The notes: generated by a model not told the origin, from the letters alone. 64,000 bases of DNA from Vreelandella alkaliphila (GCF_016107625.1 NZ_JABASV010000011.1:1-64000); one strand, 5' to 3'. Numbered from the stretch's first letter, positions 35,492 to 45,930 are shown. Program-made: numbers and translations.

Positions 35492-37183
35492 ATGAACGAC
35501 ATGATCGCCATTTATGCCATCGTGGCATTACTTGGTGTGCCACTAGGGATATACATTGCCCGCGCGCTAAGTACTCAGCCCAGTCGAATCGACACGCTAT
35601 TCAGAGTGATAGAAACGCCTATCTATCGATTAGCAGGCGTTAATAGTCAAAGCGTAATGACGTGGCAAGTATATGCGCTAGCTATTCTGAAACTGCATGT
35701 AGGCTTGATACTGCTGGCATGGCTGGTGTTTATGTGTCAGGGCTTATTGCCCCTGAATCCTGACGGCATACCTGGTATGAAGTGGGATACAGCGCTGCAT
35801 ACGGCGGTATCGTTTGCCACCAACACTAACCAGCAACACTACTCGGGCCAGGCGCAGCTTTCCCACCTAAGCCAAACCTTTGCCATTGTAACGCTGCAGT
35901 TTTTAACCCCCGCTACGGGGCTCGCTGTGCTAGTCGCCATAGCGCGTACTTTGCTAGTGGCTCGGCCTGCGGGAACGGTAAAAGGGGTTGGCAATTACTA
36001 TCATGATATGACCCGCACGTTAGTGCGCGTTATGTTGCCGCTGGCAGCAGTGGTGGCGTTGTTACTGACCTCGCAAGGAGTACCTTCTAGCTACCAAGCG
36101 GCGCATCAGGTGGAGATGCTGGATTCGCAAGTGGAAGAGGTGCAGTCGATTCCCTTAGGGCCGGTTGCGTCAATGGTTGCGATCAAACAGCTAGGCACCA
36201 ATGGTGGTGGCTGGTATGGACCAAACTCTAGCGTTCCGCTTGAAAATCCAACGCCGTTGGCCAACGTGATTGAAACCGCTTCGCTGACGATCATTCCCTT
36301 CGCATTACTGATTGCCATCGCACTTATTAGTGGCCGACGCCGATTAATGATGGGTATTGGTGCTGTGATGCTGACGTTTTCGCTGATTTCCACCTCGGTT
36401 GTGGTTTCTTCGGAACGTATGCCGAATGCTGCGCTTGTCGAGCTTTCCCAGCCCGGCGCTAATCTGGAGGGCAAAGAACTGCGTTTTGGTACCGATCTCT
36501 CCGCTTTGTGGGGCAGTTGGACGACACAAACATCGAACGGCTCCGTTAACGCCATGCACGACAGCTTCAACCCCATGGGCGGCATGATGGTGTTGATGGA
36601 TATGTTTGTGAACGTCACCTTTGGCGGCATCGGTGTTGGGCTTATCGGTTTCTTTCTCTATCTGATGTTGGCGGCTTTTGTTGGTTCATTGATGGTCGGT
36701 CGAGCGCCTGAGCTGTTTGGCAAACCGCTAGAAACCCGTGAAATGCGCTGGATCTCTCTAGCGATCCTGGTACAGCCGTTAGTCATTCTTGGCCTCTCCG
36801 CGCTTACCGTAGCGATGCCGAACGCTGCTGGAACCTCAAATCCTGGTTTCCACGGCCTAACCCAAGTGCTTTACGAATTTGCCTCTGCATTTGCCAATAA
36901 CGGCTCTGGTTTTGAAGGGCTTGGCGATGATACGCCGTGGTGGAACCTTGCCTGTGTTATCACCCTGATGGTCGGTCGATTCCTTCCCATGCTGGTGCCA
37001 TTAGCGGTGGCCGGATGGCTGGCAGCGAAGCGCACTGCACCCGCGGGACGCGGCACCTTGCCGATGGATAGCCCGGCATTTATGGGATTGACCGCCGGTG
37101 TCATTGTGATTGTTAACCTGCTGGGCTTCTTACCGGCGTTAGTGCTTGGCCCGATTGCTGAAGCCGTGACGCAAGGCTTCTAG
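35492..37183 (+). CDS. kdpA: K+-transporting ATPase subunit A
   Basis: 563-residue membrane subunit that forms the K+ selectivity path of the high-affinity Kdp pump. It has about ten spans and conserved pore segments such as SFATNTNQQHYSG, GTNGGGWYGPNSS, FNPMGGMM and FASAFANNGSGFEG. AGGAG lies upstream of the ATG. Second gene of kdpFABCDE, with 8-10 nt spacings and the same AGGAGAAACG leader repeated before kdpB and kdpC. Confidence 0.97.
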   Translation: MNDMIAIYAIVALLGVPLGIYIARALSTQPSRIDTLFRVIETPIYRLAGVNSQSVMTWQVYALAILKLHVGLILLAWLVFMCQGLLPLNPDGIPGMKWDTALHTAVSFATNTNQQHYSGQAQLSHLSQTFAIVTLQFLTPATGLAVLVAIARTLLVARPAGTVKGVGNYYHDMTRTLVRVMLPLAAVVALLLTSQGVPSSYQAAHQVEMLDSQVEEVQSIPLGPVASMVAIKQLGTNGGGWYGPNSSVPLENPTPLANVIETASLTIIPFALLIAIALISGRRRLMMGIGAVMLTFSLISTSVVVSSERMPNAALVELSQPGANLEGKELRFGTDLSALWGSWTTQTSNGSVNAMHDSFNPMGGMMVLMDMFVNVTFGGIGVGLIGFFLYLMLAAFVGSLMVGRAPELFGKPLETREMRWISLAILVQPLVILGLSALTVAMPNAAGTSNPGFHGLTQVLYEFASAFANNGSGFEGLGDDTPWWNLACVITLMVGRFLPMLVPLAVAGWLAAKRTAPAGRGTLPMDSPAFMGLTAGVIVIVNLLGFLPALVLGPIAEAVTQGF

Positions 37184-37193
37184 GAGAAACGAG

Positions 37194-39230
37194 ATGTCAC
37201 ATACTGAGCTTGCTAAACAGCCGCGTCGTCCGCTACCCATTGGCCAGGTCGTCGCTGGGGCTGTGAAAGGACTTGCGCCTCAACAACTTGCGCGAAACCC
37301 CGTGATGGCCGTGGTCGCCATTGGTACCGTAGTGTGCTTTGGGCTGACGCCCATTGCTTTCGCCCAGGGAGAAAATGGCGGTTTTGCGTTGGCTATAGCG
37401 TTGTTATTGCTGGCCACCGTTCTGTTCGCCACGGGTGCCGAGTCGCTGGCAGAGTCACGTGGTAAAGCCCATGCTGGGGCGCTGCGTAAAACCAAGGGAG
37501 AGCTGAAGGCGGTTAAGCTGAACGCTGATGGTACGACGAGTAATGTAACGGCCGACTCTCTCCGCAAAGGCGATCGTGTGAAGGTTGTCGCGGGGGAGCT
37601 GATTCCCGCCGATGGCGATATCGTTGAAGGGGCTGCCTCGATCAATGAGTCGGCTGTCACCGGTGAATCTGCGCCCGTACTGCGTGAGGCGGGCACTGAT
37701 AACAGCGGTGTCAGTGCCGGGACCAAAGTGCTGTCGGATCATCTGATTATTGAAGTTAGCGCTAACCCTGGCGAATCGTTGTTAGATCGCATGATTGCCT
37801 TGGTAGAAGGTGCCAACCGTCAGAAGACACCTTCCGAGTTGGCGCTGTCGGTACTCTTGGCAATGCTAACGCTGGTGTTTTTGATCGTGGTCGTCACCTT
37901 GGTACCCATGGCGGCTTTCGTGGGCGTTGAAACCTCCACGGTTATGCTCGTGGCATTACTGGTGTGTTTAATTCCGACCACTATTGGTGGCCTCTTGCCT
38001 GCTATCGGTATTGCGGGTATGGAGCGCGCTATGCGGGCTAACCTGGTGGCTAAATCAGGTAAAGCCGTCGAGATTGCTGGCAGCATCGACACCTTGCTGC
38101 TGGATAAAACCGGCACGATAACGCTTGGCGATCGCCGTGCGACGGAGTTTGCTCCTTGCCAACAGATTCCGCGTCAGCGAGTCCGTGACGTGGCGTTTTT
38201 AACGTCCCTGGAAGACCCTACGCCGGAAGGGCGTTCAATCGTGGAGCTAGCCACTGAGCAGGGCGTCGATGTCCAGCTTAGACAAGAAGCCGATGGTGCA
38301 ACCTTTGAAGCGTTCAGTGCTGAAACACGCCTGTCAGGCGTTGATCTGACCAGCGGTAAAAAGCTGCGTAAGGGAGCACCGAACGCGATTGCGGAATGGG
38401 TAAAAGCCCAGGGCGGTGACATACCCAGCGATTACGAGCAGGTCATTGCGCGTATTTCACGGGATGGCGCAACCCCCATTGCGGTGGCAGAAGGCAGTCA
38501 GATTTTGGGCGTGGTGGCGCTGTCTGATGTGATTAAAAGCGGTATCGCGGAGAAGTTTGCTGAACTGCGTGCCATGGGTATCAAAACCGTAATGATTACG
38601 GGCGACAACCCGATTACGGCGTCGGCTATTGCCGCGACGGCGGGCGTGGACGACTACATTGCTGAAGCCACGCCAGAGCGCAAGCTAGCGTTGATTCGCG
38701 AAGAGCAGGCCAGTGGTCGCTTGGTTGCCATGGTGGGTGACGGTACTAACGATGCTCCCGCTCTTGCTCAAGCTGATCTAGGGTTGGCAATGAACTCAGG
38801 CACCCAGGCAGCCCGTGAAGCGGCCAATATGGTGGATCTGGACTCTGATCCTGGCAAGCTGATTAGTGCGGTGGAAATTGGCAAGCAGTTGCTGGTTACC
38901 CGAGGTGCGCTGACGACGTTCTCGCTGGCGAATGATGTGGCTAAATACTTTGTTATTTTGCCAGCGCTGTTTGCCGCCAGTTTCCCTGCGCTTGGCGTAC
39001 TCGACGTTATGAATTTGCACTCTCCGACCACGGCGGTGCTAGCGGCGGTGCTATTCAACGCATTAATCATTACGGCATTGATTCCCTTTGCCCTGCGCGG
39101 TGTGTCTGTGAAGGCGGCATCGGCGACGGAGTTGTTGCGTCGAAATCTGCTGATTTATGGCCTGGGTGGGCTGCTACTGCCATTCCCCGCCATCAAGCTT
39201 CTCGACATGCTGATTGCGTTATTTATCTAG
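37194..39230 (+). CDS. kdpB: K+-transporting P-type ATPase subunit B
   Basis: 678-residue catalytic P-type ATPase. Phosphorylated Asp304 in LLLDKTGTITLGDR, actuator TGES at residues 156-159, the P-domain hinge VAMVGDGTNDAPALAQADLG, and the MITGDNP segment. The membrane segment with LIPTTIGGLLPAIGIAG lies just before the P domain. It couples ATP hydrolysis to K+ movement through KdpA. Phosphorylation of the TGES serine is reported to shut down the E. coli pump at high K+, and that Ser is present here. Confidence 0.97.
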   Translation: MSHTELAKQPRRPLPIGQVVAGAVKGLAPQQLARNPVMAVVAIGTVVCFGLTPIAFAQGENGGFALAIALLLLATVLFATGAESLAESRGKAHAGALRKTKGELKAVKLNADGTTSNVTADSLRKGDRVKVVAGELIPADGDIVEGAASINESAVTGESAPVLREAGTDNSGVSAGTKVLSDHLIIEVSANPGESLLDRMIALVEGANRQKTPSELALSVLLAMLTLVFLIVVVTLVPMAAFVGVETSTVMLVALLVCLIPTTIGGLLPAIGIAGMERAMRANLVAKSGKAVEIAGSIDTLLLDKTGTITLGDRRATEFAPCQQIPRQRVRDVAFLTSLEDPTPEGRSIVELATEQGVDVQLRQEADGATFEAFSAETRLSGVDLTSGKKLRKGAPNAIAEWVKAQGGDIPSDYEQVIARISRDGATPIAVAEGSQILGVVALSDVIKSGIAEKFAELRAMGIKTVMITGDNPITASAIAATAGVDDYIAEATPERKLALIREEQASGRLVAMVGDGTNDAPALAQADLGLAMNSGTQAAREAANMVDLDSDPGKLISAVEIGKQLLVTRGALTTFSLANDVAKYFVILPALFAASFPALGVLDVMNLHSPTTAVLAAVLFNALIITALIPFALRGVSVKAASATELLRRNLLIYGLGGLLLPFPAIKLLDMLIALFI

Positions 39231-39240
39231 GAGAAACGTG

Positions 39241-39924
39241 ATGAATGTAGATATGAAACGCCAGATCGCTGCGAATGACGATGTGCTGCAGGCAAAGGCC
39301 TCTTGGGGCAATGCACTTCGCTTTATGGTGGTAATGGCAGTTCTTCTGGGGCTAATTTACCCGTTGGTTACCACAACACTGGGCGGCTGGTTATTCCCCG
39401 AGCAGGCGCAAGGGAGTTTAGTTCGAGACGCCTCTGGTCGGGTGGTTGGGTCAAGCCTAGTGTCTCAGACGTTTGTCAGCGATGAGTACTTTATTGGTCG
39501 CCCATCAGCGGCGGGCAATGACGCAGGTGGCGTCTCAGGTTCTAATCTGGCGTCGAGTAACGTATCGCTGCGCGAGCGTGCCCAGGCAGATGCAAATGCC
39601 ATTGCTCAACGTGAAAACGTAAGTGTCGATCAAATCCCTGTTGATCTGATTACCGCATCCGGCTCCGGTATCGACCCGCATATCTCCCCCGAGGCGGCTG
39701 AGCTACAGGTTGCCAGAGTAGCGCAAGCACGTGGAATCGACGAAGCTACTGTGACGGCGCTAATTGATCAAGCACTTGAAAATACAGGCTGGCTGGGCTC
39801 ACCGGTGGTGAATGTGTTGCGGCTGAATGTCAGTTTGGATGATCGTTTTCCAGTATCATCAACCACCGCAGCGCCATTAACCCCAGCACCCGTCACCCCG
39901 ACGGCTTCAGACACCATGGAGTAA
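39241..39924 (+). CDS. kdpC: K+-transporting ATPase subunit C
   Basis: 227 residues. One N-terminal span (LRFMVVMAVLLGLIYPLVTT) is followed by the periplasmic domain with GSLVRDASGRVVGSSLVSQTF split around FIGRPSA, SGSGIDPHISPEAAELQVARV and GLPVVNVLRLN-like GSPVVNVLRLN. It is longer than E. coli KdpC because of a Thr/Pro/Ala tail after the NVSLDDRF block. The ATG is chosen because the leader AGGAGAAACGTG repeats that of kdpB. It stabilises ATP binding in the KdpFABC pump. Confidence 0.95.
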   Translation: MNVDMKRQIAANDDVLQAKASWGNALRFMVVMAVLLGLIYPLVTTTLGGWLFPEQAQGSLVRDASGRVVGSSLVSQTFVSDEYFIGRPSAAGNDAGGVSGSNLASSNVSLRERAQADANAIAQRENVSVDQIPVDLITASGSGIDPHISPEAAELQVARVAQARGIDEATVTALIDQALENTGWLGSPVVNVLRLNVSLDDRFPVSSTTAAPLTPAPVTPTASDTME

Positions 39925-39928
39925 ACCA

Positions 39929-42613
39929 ATGTATTCAGCGGATCAGCGACCCGATCCCAATACATTGCTAAAAGCCGCGCGCCGAGAGGCGCGCGGCTGT
40001 TTGCGTGTATTTCTGGGAGCCGCACCCGGTGTCGGTAAAACATACACCATGCTTCGCACCGCCCGTGAACGGGCAGAGGAAGGTGAAGATATTGTCATTG
40101 GCGTGGTGGAGTCACACGGTCGCGCTGATACCGAAGCCTTGTGTGATGGGGTGGCACGGCTTCCGTTAGCGCCTTTAAAGCACCATGGCCGAACCTTCTA
40201 TGAATTTGATATTGATGCCGCCCTGGCGCGGCGTCCCACTATTTTGCTGGTGGACGAACTTGCCCACCGTAATATCCCCGGCAGTCGGCACCCGCGTCGT
40301 TACCAGGATATTGAAGAGCTGCTGGATGCAGGTATTGACGTGTGGACAACCGTTAACGTCCAGCATCTCGAAAGTTTGAATGATGATGTCGCGCGGATTA
40401 CTGGGATTCGCATGCGCGAAACGGTGCCTGATGCGCTGTTAGAGCGCGCCCGAGACGTATCGCTTGTTGACTTAACGCCCGACGAGCTCCTTGAGCGCTT
40501 AAGGCGTGGCAAAGTCTATATACCCGAACAAGCCCGTGCTGCCATGGAAGGTTACTTTAATGAATCCAATCTCAACGCGCTGCGTGAGCTGGCAATTCAA
40601 ACCATGGCCGAGCGAGTGGATGCTGATGTTAAAGTGGCAATGGATGCTGGTGGTAGGGCAGGCCCCTGGCCGGTAAGGCCACACCTGCTGGTGGTGATTA
40701 ATGGAAGTGAAGACGACGTATCGCTGGTTCGCGCGGCTCATCGGATGGCAGAGCGGCGTTTGGCGGTATGGCGAGCGGTCTATGTTGATAAAGGAATTGC
40801 CTCCCCAGAGCAGCAACTGGCCATTGAACAAGTTTTCAGCCTGGTTACTCGGCTGGGTGGCGATTCAATACGTTTACAAGGGCATAGTCAGCTAAGCGAA
40901 GTTCTCAACTATGCACGTTCAATTAACGCGACCACCATTGTGGTCGGCCGCGAAGCGAAGCGTCGCTGGTGGAAATGGTCACGGCCACTGGCCCAACGCT
41001 TGATGGCGCATGCCGAAGCGTTCGATATTGTTGTAGTGGCTAAAGGGGCTGTGAAACAACGCGCCAATAAATGGCGGCATGGCTGGAAACTGCGTCCTCC
41101 CCAATTACTGGCCACTAGCTTGGCGGTGACGGCATCTTTAGGGGTGGCTGTCATGCTAGAGCCCTGGCTTGAGCTGGCCAACTTATCATTAGTGTTTTTA
41201 GTGGCCGTACTGTTTAGTGCCGTATGGGCGGGTACCGCCATGGCGATGTTCAGTGCCATCGCGAGCTTTTTAGTATTTAACTTCTTCTTTACCGAGCCAC
41301 GTCTAACCTTTGCCATGGTAGAGCGTGGGCAACTGCTGACCGCAGTGTTCTTCTTGCTCGTAGCCGTGGTGGTTGGGCAGTTAGCGGGTAGGGGGAGGCG
41401 GCGTTTAATTGCACTGCGTGCTAGCCGCGATCAGACCCAGCTTTTGTTGCGTTATGCCGAACAGCTATCAACCGCGACAGACAGCGCCAGTGCAGCAAAA
41501 ATTGGCGTTGATACATTGGTGCAGTGCTTTGCGGTGCCCACGGTATTTATTGAAAGCGCCGAAAGCGCGAATGAAGTGCGAGTTGTGCATGCGCTGCCGG
41601 ATTCGGTGCGTTTGGACATGACCGCTAAGCAAGCGGCGGTGTGGAGTTGGCAGCATCAAAAGCCCAGTGGTCAAGGCACAGACACCCTGAGTCAACAGGC
41701 TTGGCGCTTGATACCCCTGACAGTGCAGGGAGAAAAAGTAGGGATGCTGGCGCTTAAACTGTCGGAAAGCCTAAAAGCGCTCACCTACGAGCGCGAGTCG
41801 TTAATGGATACGCTGGTGCGTCAGCTTAGTATGGCGCTAGAGCGCACCCGACTAGTGGCAGAGCTGAATACAACCCGTGTCTCTGAAGAGAACGAACGTC
41901 TGCGCTCTGCGTTACTCTCATCGGTGTCTCATGACCTACGTACACCACTCTCTTCTATTATTGGCTCAGCCAGTTCGTTGATTGAACTCAAACCGCAGCT
42001 AAGCGATAGCGATCAACGTGAGCTGCTTGATGGCATTTTGTCCGAAAGTGAGCGCCTCAATCGATACATACAAAACTTGTTGGATATGACCCGGCTAGGT
42101 CACGGCACGTTAAAAATTGAGCGAGACTGGGTAGCGTTTGACGACGTTATTAATTCAGCGCTCAAACGCTTGGGTCAGTCACTTAAGCATGTCGTTGTCC
42201 GCAAGTCCTGGCCTCCTTCGTTACCGCTACTTTATGTCCACCCTGCGCTGGTAGAACAAGCGTTGGTGAATGTCTTGGATAACGCTCAACGTTTTTCACC
42301 ACCAGGGGGTGAATTGAGCATAAAGGCGCACTTCACTGAAGGTGATCCCGCAACGTTGGTGATTACTGTTGAAGATCAAGGCCCTGGTATTTCCCCCGAG
42401 CTACGCGAGCAGGTATTCGATATGTTTTACAGCGGTGGCGACGGCGATAGAAGTGCTCATGGCAGCGGCCTTGGTTTGGCCATATGTCGTGGCATGATTG
42501 GTGCCCATGGCGGCACTATTATGGCCGGTACGGGCGAAAGTGGGCGAGGTACCGCGATTATTATAACGCTGCCACTGTTAGGTGCAGATATTAGGAGGGG
42601 TGATGAAGAGTGA
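39929..42613 (+). CDS. kdpD: sensor histidine kinase KdpD
   Basis: 894 residues, equal to E. coli KdpD. The N-terminal KdpD domain has Walker A FLGAAPGVGKTYTML and VDELAHRNIPGSRHPRRYQD. A universal-stress-protein-like domain spans about 245-365, four close membrane spans (DUF4118) about 390-490, and a GAF domain follows. The kinase core has phospho-His668 in SSVSHDLRTPLSSIIG, and the ATPase part has N, G1 and G2 boxes (NVLDNAQRFSP, DQGPGIS, GSGLGLAICRG). It senses K+ limitation or osmotic stress and phosphorylates KdpE. Confidence 0.96.
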   Translation: MYSADQRPDPNTLLKAARREARGCLRVFLGAAPGVGKTYTMLRTARERAEEGEDIVIGVVESHGRADTEALCDGVARLPLAPLKHHGRTFYEFDIDAALARRPTILLVDELAHRNIPGSRHPRRYQDIEELLDAGIDVWTTVNVQHLESLNDDVARITGIRMRETVPDALLERARDVSLVDLTPDELLERLRRGKVYIPEQARAAMEGYFNESNLNALRELAIQTMAERVDADVKVAMDAGGRAGPWPVRPHLLVVINGSEDDVSLVRAAHRMAERRLAVWRAVYVDKGIASPEQQLAIEQVFSLVTRLGGDSIRLQGHSQLSEVLNYARSINATTIVVGREAKRRWWKWSRPLAQRLMAHAEAFDIVVVAKGAVKQRANKWRHGWKLRPPQLLATSLAVTASLGVAVMLEPWLELANLSLVFLVAVLFSAVWAGTAMAMFSAIASFLVFNFFFTEPRLTFAMVERGQLLTAVFFLLVAVVVGQLAGRGRRRLIALRASRDQTQLLLRYAEQLSTATDSASAAKIGVDTLVQCFAVPTVFIESAESANEVRVVHALPDSVRLDMTAKQAAVWSWQHQKPSGQGTDTLSQQAWRLIPLTVQGEKVGMLALKLSESLKALTYERESLMDTLVRQLSMALERTRLVAELNTTRVSEENERLRSALLSSVSHDLRTPLSSIIGSASSLIELKPQLSDSDQRELLDGILSESERLNRYIQNLLDMTRLGHGTLKIERDWVAFDDVINSALKRLGQSLKHVVVRKSWPPSLPLLYVHPALVEQALVNVLDNAQRFSPPGGELSIKAHFTEGDPATLVITVEDQGPGISPELREQVFDMFYSGGDGDRSAHGSGLGLAICRGMIGAHGGTIMAGTGESGRGTAIIITLPLLGADIRRGDEE

Positions 42614-43319
42614 AGGCAGCGGTCGCATTCTAATTGTTGATGATGAGCAGCAGATTCGGCGATTTCTGCGTATCAGTTTAGCCTCTCAGGGCTACGCAGT
42701 ATTGGAAGCAGAGAATGGCGAGCAGGCGTTAGCCATGGTGTATACCCAAGCCCCTGACGTCGTGCTGCTCGATTTAGGCTTGCCTGATATGGACGGCCAC
42801 GAAGTACTGCAGGGTATACGTGAGCACAGTACCGTACCGGTCATTGTGGTATCTGTTCGTGATCGAGAAGAAGAGAAAGTCTTTTCGTTGGATAACGGTG
42901 CCAACGATTACGTTACTAAGCCCTTTGGCATTCAAGAGTTACTCGCGCGTATAAGAGCGGTATTGCGCTTGGCCCAGAAAGTTCGGGGAGAGCAAACATC
43001 GAGTTACTATGTCAGTCAGGGTTTAGCGATTGATCTGGAGCTAAGGCGGGTCACACTACAGCAAGACGATGTGCATTTAACGCGGAAAGAGTTCGCTGTG
43101 TTAGCGCGCCTGTGCCGCTACGCCGGGCGAGTCGTTACCCAGACCCAGTTGTTAAAAGAAATTTGGGGGCCAACGCATGTTGATGATACGCACTATTTGC
43201 GCATCGTGATCAGCCGGCTAAGGCAGAAATTGGGGGATGACCCACAAACACCAACCCTGCTTCAAACAGAAGCAGGCGTCGGGTATCGATTATTGGTAGA
43301 AGCCGCACTGCGCCCTTGA
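42603..43319 (+). CDS. kdpE: response regulator KdpE
   Basis: 238-residue OmpR-family regulator. The receiver domain has ILIVDDEQQIRRFL, phospho-Asp57 in VVLLDLGLPDMDG, a Ser/Val switch segment PVIVVSVRD and the KPF motif. The winged-helix DNA-binding domain occupies about 135-235 with LTRKEFAVLARL and THYLRIVISRLRQKL. AGGAGG lies 4 nt before the chosen ATG, inside the end of kdpD (11-nt overlap). It activates kdpFABC; a T-rich candidate site precedes kdpF. Confidence 0.95.
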   Translation: MKSEGSGRILIVDDEQQIRRFLRISLASQGYAVLEAENGEQALAMVYTQAPDVVLLDLGLPDMDGHEVLQGIREHSTVPVIVVSVRDREEEKVFSLDNGANDYVTKPFGIQELLARIRAVLRLAQKVRGEQTSSYYVSQGLAIDLELRRVTLQQDDVHLTRKEFAVLARLCRYAGRVVTQTQLLKEIWGPTHVDDTHYLRIVISRLRQKLGDDPQTPTLLQTEAGVGYRLLVEAALRP

Positions 43320-43341
43320 GCGTAGCGCCGCTCTAAAAAGG

Positions 43342-44829
43342 TTAGCGTCGCCAGAACATCGGCGTGAGCAGCACCACGACCGTTAAAATCTCCAGGCGCC
43401 CCATTAACATGCCGAGGCACAGTAGCCATTTAGCGGCATCGGGTAGTGTTGCAAAGTTACCTGCCGGGCCAATGGTGTCACCGAGACCCGGGCCTACATT
43501 CGCCACTGCAGTGGCCGCACCGGAAAGGGCAGTGACTAAGTCCAATCCCAATGCTGAAAGGCTCAAGGCAAGCACTGCAATCGTAATAAAGAAGAAGAAA
43601 GAGAAGGCCACTACGCTGCGGGAAATATCATTGGTCACCGGCTGCTGATTATAGCGCGTTGTAAAAACACCATTAGCGTGAATCAGGTAGCGCAATTGGT
43701 TACGCAGCATCAGCATAGCGATTTGGAACCGGAAAATTTTCATACCACCGCTAGTAGAGCCGCTACAGCCACCCATAAACGTAAGATAGAAGAACGCCGC
43801 GATAGGTAATGAACCCCACAGCGTATAGTCGTCGGATGCATAGCCAGTGGTGGTCACAACCGAAACGACGTTAAACGTGACGTGGGTGAGCGAGACAAAC
43901 CAATCATCGCCTTGTAAAACGCGCCATGCGCTAAGAATTAAAATCGCTGTTAGCAGCAGTTTTAACAAACCACGCACCTGTTGGTCTTTCCACAGTGCGC
44001 TGCGGGAGGTACGAATAAAGCGAATATATAAGACAAAGGGTAGCGCACCACTCAGCATAAAAAAGCTACCCATCCATACCAACCACGGCTGCTCAGAGTA
44101 GGCACCAAACGAGGCGTCAGAGTTCGCAAAGCCACCGGTCGCCAGTGATGTCATTCCGTGAACCACGGCATCTAACGGCAGCATTCCACCGACCCAATAG
44201 CTCAGCATGGCCAGTAGTGTCAGCCCCACGTAGATAGTTAGCGTCGCTTTTGCAATACCTCCCGTACGAGGCATTACTTTATCGGACCAATCCGAAGATT
44301 CAGTATGGAATAGCCGCATGCCGCCTACTTTAAGAAACGGCAGAATAGCGATGCCCATGACGATAATGCCGATACCACCCATCCACTGCATTAAGCCCCG
44401 CCACAGCTTTAGGCCGTCGGATAAATCTTCGATCCCAGATAATATGGTTGACCCGGTGGTGGTAATCGCGGAGACCGACTCAAAGACTGCATTTGTGACG
44501 CTAAGTTGGGGCGCACCTAAAATAAGCGGAAGGCTGGCAAAACAGCTGATACTGATCCAGCTGCCCGCCGTCAATATAAACATTTGCCAGGGCTTCAGCT
44601 CCAGCGATACTCGGCGGGTTAGCAACCAAGTGATCAGCGTGGCGCTCAGAATAATGAGAAGCGACATCCCGAACGCGGGAGCGTCAGGATCTTTTTCAAT
44701 AACCAGAACAATCCAAGGCAGTGTCATAAACATGGCAAGCACTAACCATAACACTGCCATGATTTTAAATATTTGTGCCCAATTGCGGTAAGCGTCTCGA
44801 TAGTAAATCCCGCTGGGAAAGATGGTCAT
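43342..44829 (-). CDS. trkH: Trk-type potassium channel subunit
   Basis: 495-residue membrane channel of the TrkH/TrkI/KtrB superfamily, with four pseudo-repeats of M1-P-M2. The filter loops show SAITTTGSTILS, TSLATGGFANSD, SVVTTTGYASDD and AVANVGPGLGD, each with its central Gly. The pocket segment GGCSGSTSGGMKIFRF is intact. H. elongata has two such paralogues, TrkH and TrkI, and I cannot tell by eye which this is. Convergent with kdpE. It needs the gating ring TrkA, encoded at 33.8 kb. Confidence 0.92.
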   Translation of the reverse strand: MTIFPSGIYYRDAYRNWAQIFKIMAVLWLVLAMFMTLPWIVLVIEKDPDAPAFGMSLLIILSATLITWLLTRRVSLELKPWQMFILTAGSWISISCFASLPLILGAPQLSVTNAVFESVSAITTTGSTILSGIEDLSDGLKLWRGLMQWMGGIGIIVMGIAILPFLKVGGMRLFHTESSDWSDKVMPRTGGIAKATLTIYVGLTLLAMLSYWVGGMLPLDAVVHGMTSLATGGFANSDASFGAYSEQPWLVWMGSFFMLSGALPFVLYIRFIRTSRSALWKDQQVRGLLKLLLTAILILSAWRVLQGDDWFVSLTHVTFNVVSVVTTTGYASDDYTLWGSLPIAAFFYLTFMGGCSGSTSGGMKIFRFQIAMLMLRNQLRYLIHANGVFTTRYNQQPVTNDISRSVVAFSFFFFITIAVLALSLSALGLDLVTALSGAATAVANVGPGLGDTIGPAGNFATLPDAAKWLLCLGMLMGRLEILTVVVLLTPMFWRR

Positions 44830-44938
44830 ATATCCGCTCTTAAATTGCCCTAATGTTTATCGCGATATAACACCATGGTAAGCGCAAAAAGTCCGTAAAA
44901 TTTCTCTAAAAAATACTCAAGTAATGAATGCAATGATG

Positions 44939-44967
44939 AAAAAACCGGCCCCATCAATAGAGCCGGT
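44939..44967 (-). terminator. rho-independent terminator of malEFG
   Basis: On the minus strand ACCGGC pairs with GCCGGT across a 12-nt loop and is followed by a run of T. It lies about 62 nt after the malG stop. Confidence 0.85.
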
Positions 44968-45029
44968 GACGAGCAAGGTGCTCAAGCGAGGAATCGGGAG
45001 TGCTGCACTTAGTGGTTAAATCCAGGAAT

Positions 45030-45920
45030 CTAGCCTTTGACGCCCCCAGCGGTTAATCCACCAATAATCCAGCGTTGGCAGACCAAGAACGCAACGGTAA
45101 TGGGCAGGCCGGAAAGCACAGCAGCAGCGGCAAAGTTGCCCCAGCGCTGGTTGTGGTCGGCAAGGTATTGTTGGGCACCTACCGCCAGGGTGAGTTTGTG
45201 CTCATCCACCAGCAGTACTGAGGCCATGGGATATTCCATGATGCTTATCACGAAAGCCAGAATGAAAACCACCATCAAAATGGGAATCGACAGCGGCAGC
45301 AGAATGTAGCGGAACGCTTGCCAAGTGCTGGCACCATCGACCATAGCCGCTTCTTCCAGCGAGCCATCAATCGACTCAAAGTAGCCTTTAATGGTCCAGA
45401 TATGCAGCGCGACTGCGCCCAGTGATGCCACGATCAACGCGCCGTGGGTGTTGATGCCTAACCAGCCAACAAACTGTCCCAGTCGATCAAACAGGGCGTA
45501 GAGCGCCACAAGCGACAGTACGGCTGGGAACATCTGGAAAATCAGCATACCTTTCAAAAGCGGTTCTTTGCCTTTAAAGCGCATGCGTGCGAAGGCGTAA
45601 GCGCTCGTCGTCGCTAACATTAGAATCAGCACCGAAGAAACTACTGCCACTTTTATTGAGTTCCAAAGCCACAACAGCACAGGGAAGGGTGGCTGTACAA
45701 TACTGCCATCTGGGCGTTCCCAGGGAATTCCCAGTGCTAGTGACCAGTGTTCCAACGAGAAATTATTGGGAATTAAGCTGCCAGAGGCAAAGTTACCCTC
45801 GCGAAATGAGATTGAAATCACCAACAGTAGCGGGAAGACAATCAGCGAAACAAAGCAGATCAGTGCAAGGTGAGCGCCCAAGCGGCGCGCGCCCACAGAA
45901 CGCGGTTGAACCATGGCCAT
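45030..45920 (-). CDS. malG: maltose ABC permease MalG
   Basis: 296-residue inner-membrane permease. The start is the ATG of MAMVQPRS, with AGGAGG 6 nt upstream and malF ending 10 nt before; a longer reading lies inside malF. It has six spans, the EAA loop [18 protein letters not shown] followed by LPLSIP, and the C-terminus [10 protein letters not shown] that in E. coli MalG contacts the substrate and ATPase. [21 protein letters not shown] with [12 protein letters not shown] in the first periplasmic loop strongly recalls enteric MalG. Last gene of malEFG; the ATPase is supplied from elsewhere. Confidence 0.93.
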   Translation of the reverse strand: MAMVQPRSVGARRLGAHLALICFVSLIVFPLLLVISISFREGNFASGSLIPNNFSLEHWSLALGIPWERPDGSIVQPPFPVLLWLWNSIKVAVVSSVLILMLATTSAYAFARMRFKGKEPLLKGMLIFQMFPAVLSLVALYALFDRLGQFVGWLGINTHGALIVASLGAVALHIWTIKGYFESIDGSLEEAAMVDGASTWQAFRYILLPLSIPILMVVFILAFVISIMEYPMASVLLVDEHKLTLAVGAQQYLADHNQRWGNFAAAAVLSGLPITVAFLVCQRWIIGGLTAGGVKG

Positions 45921-45930
45921 GAGTAACCTC

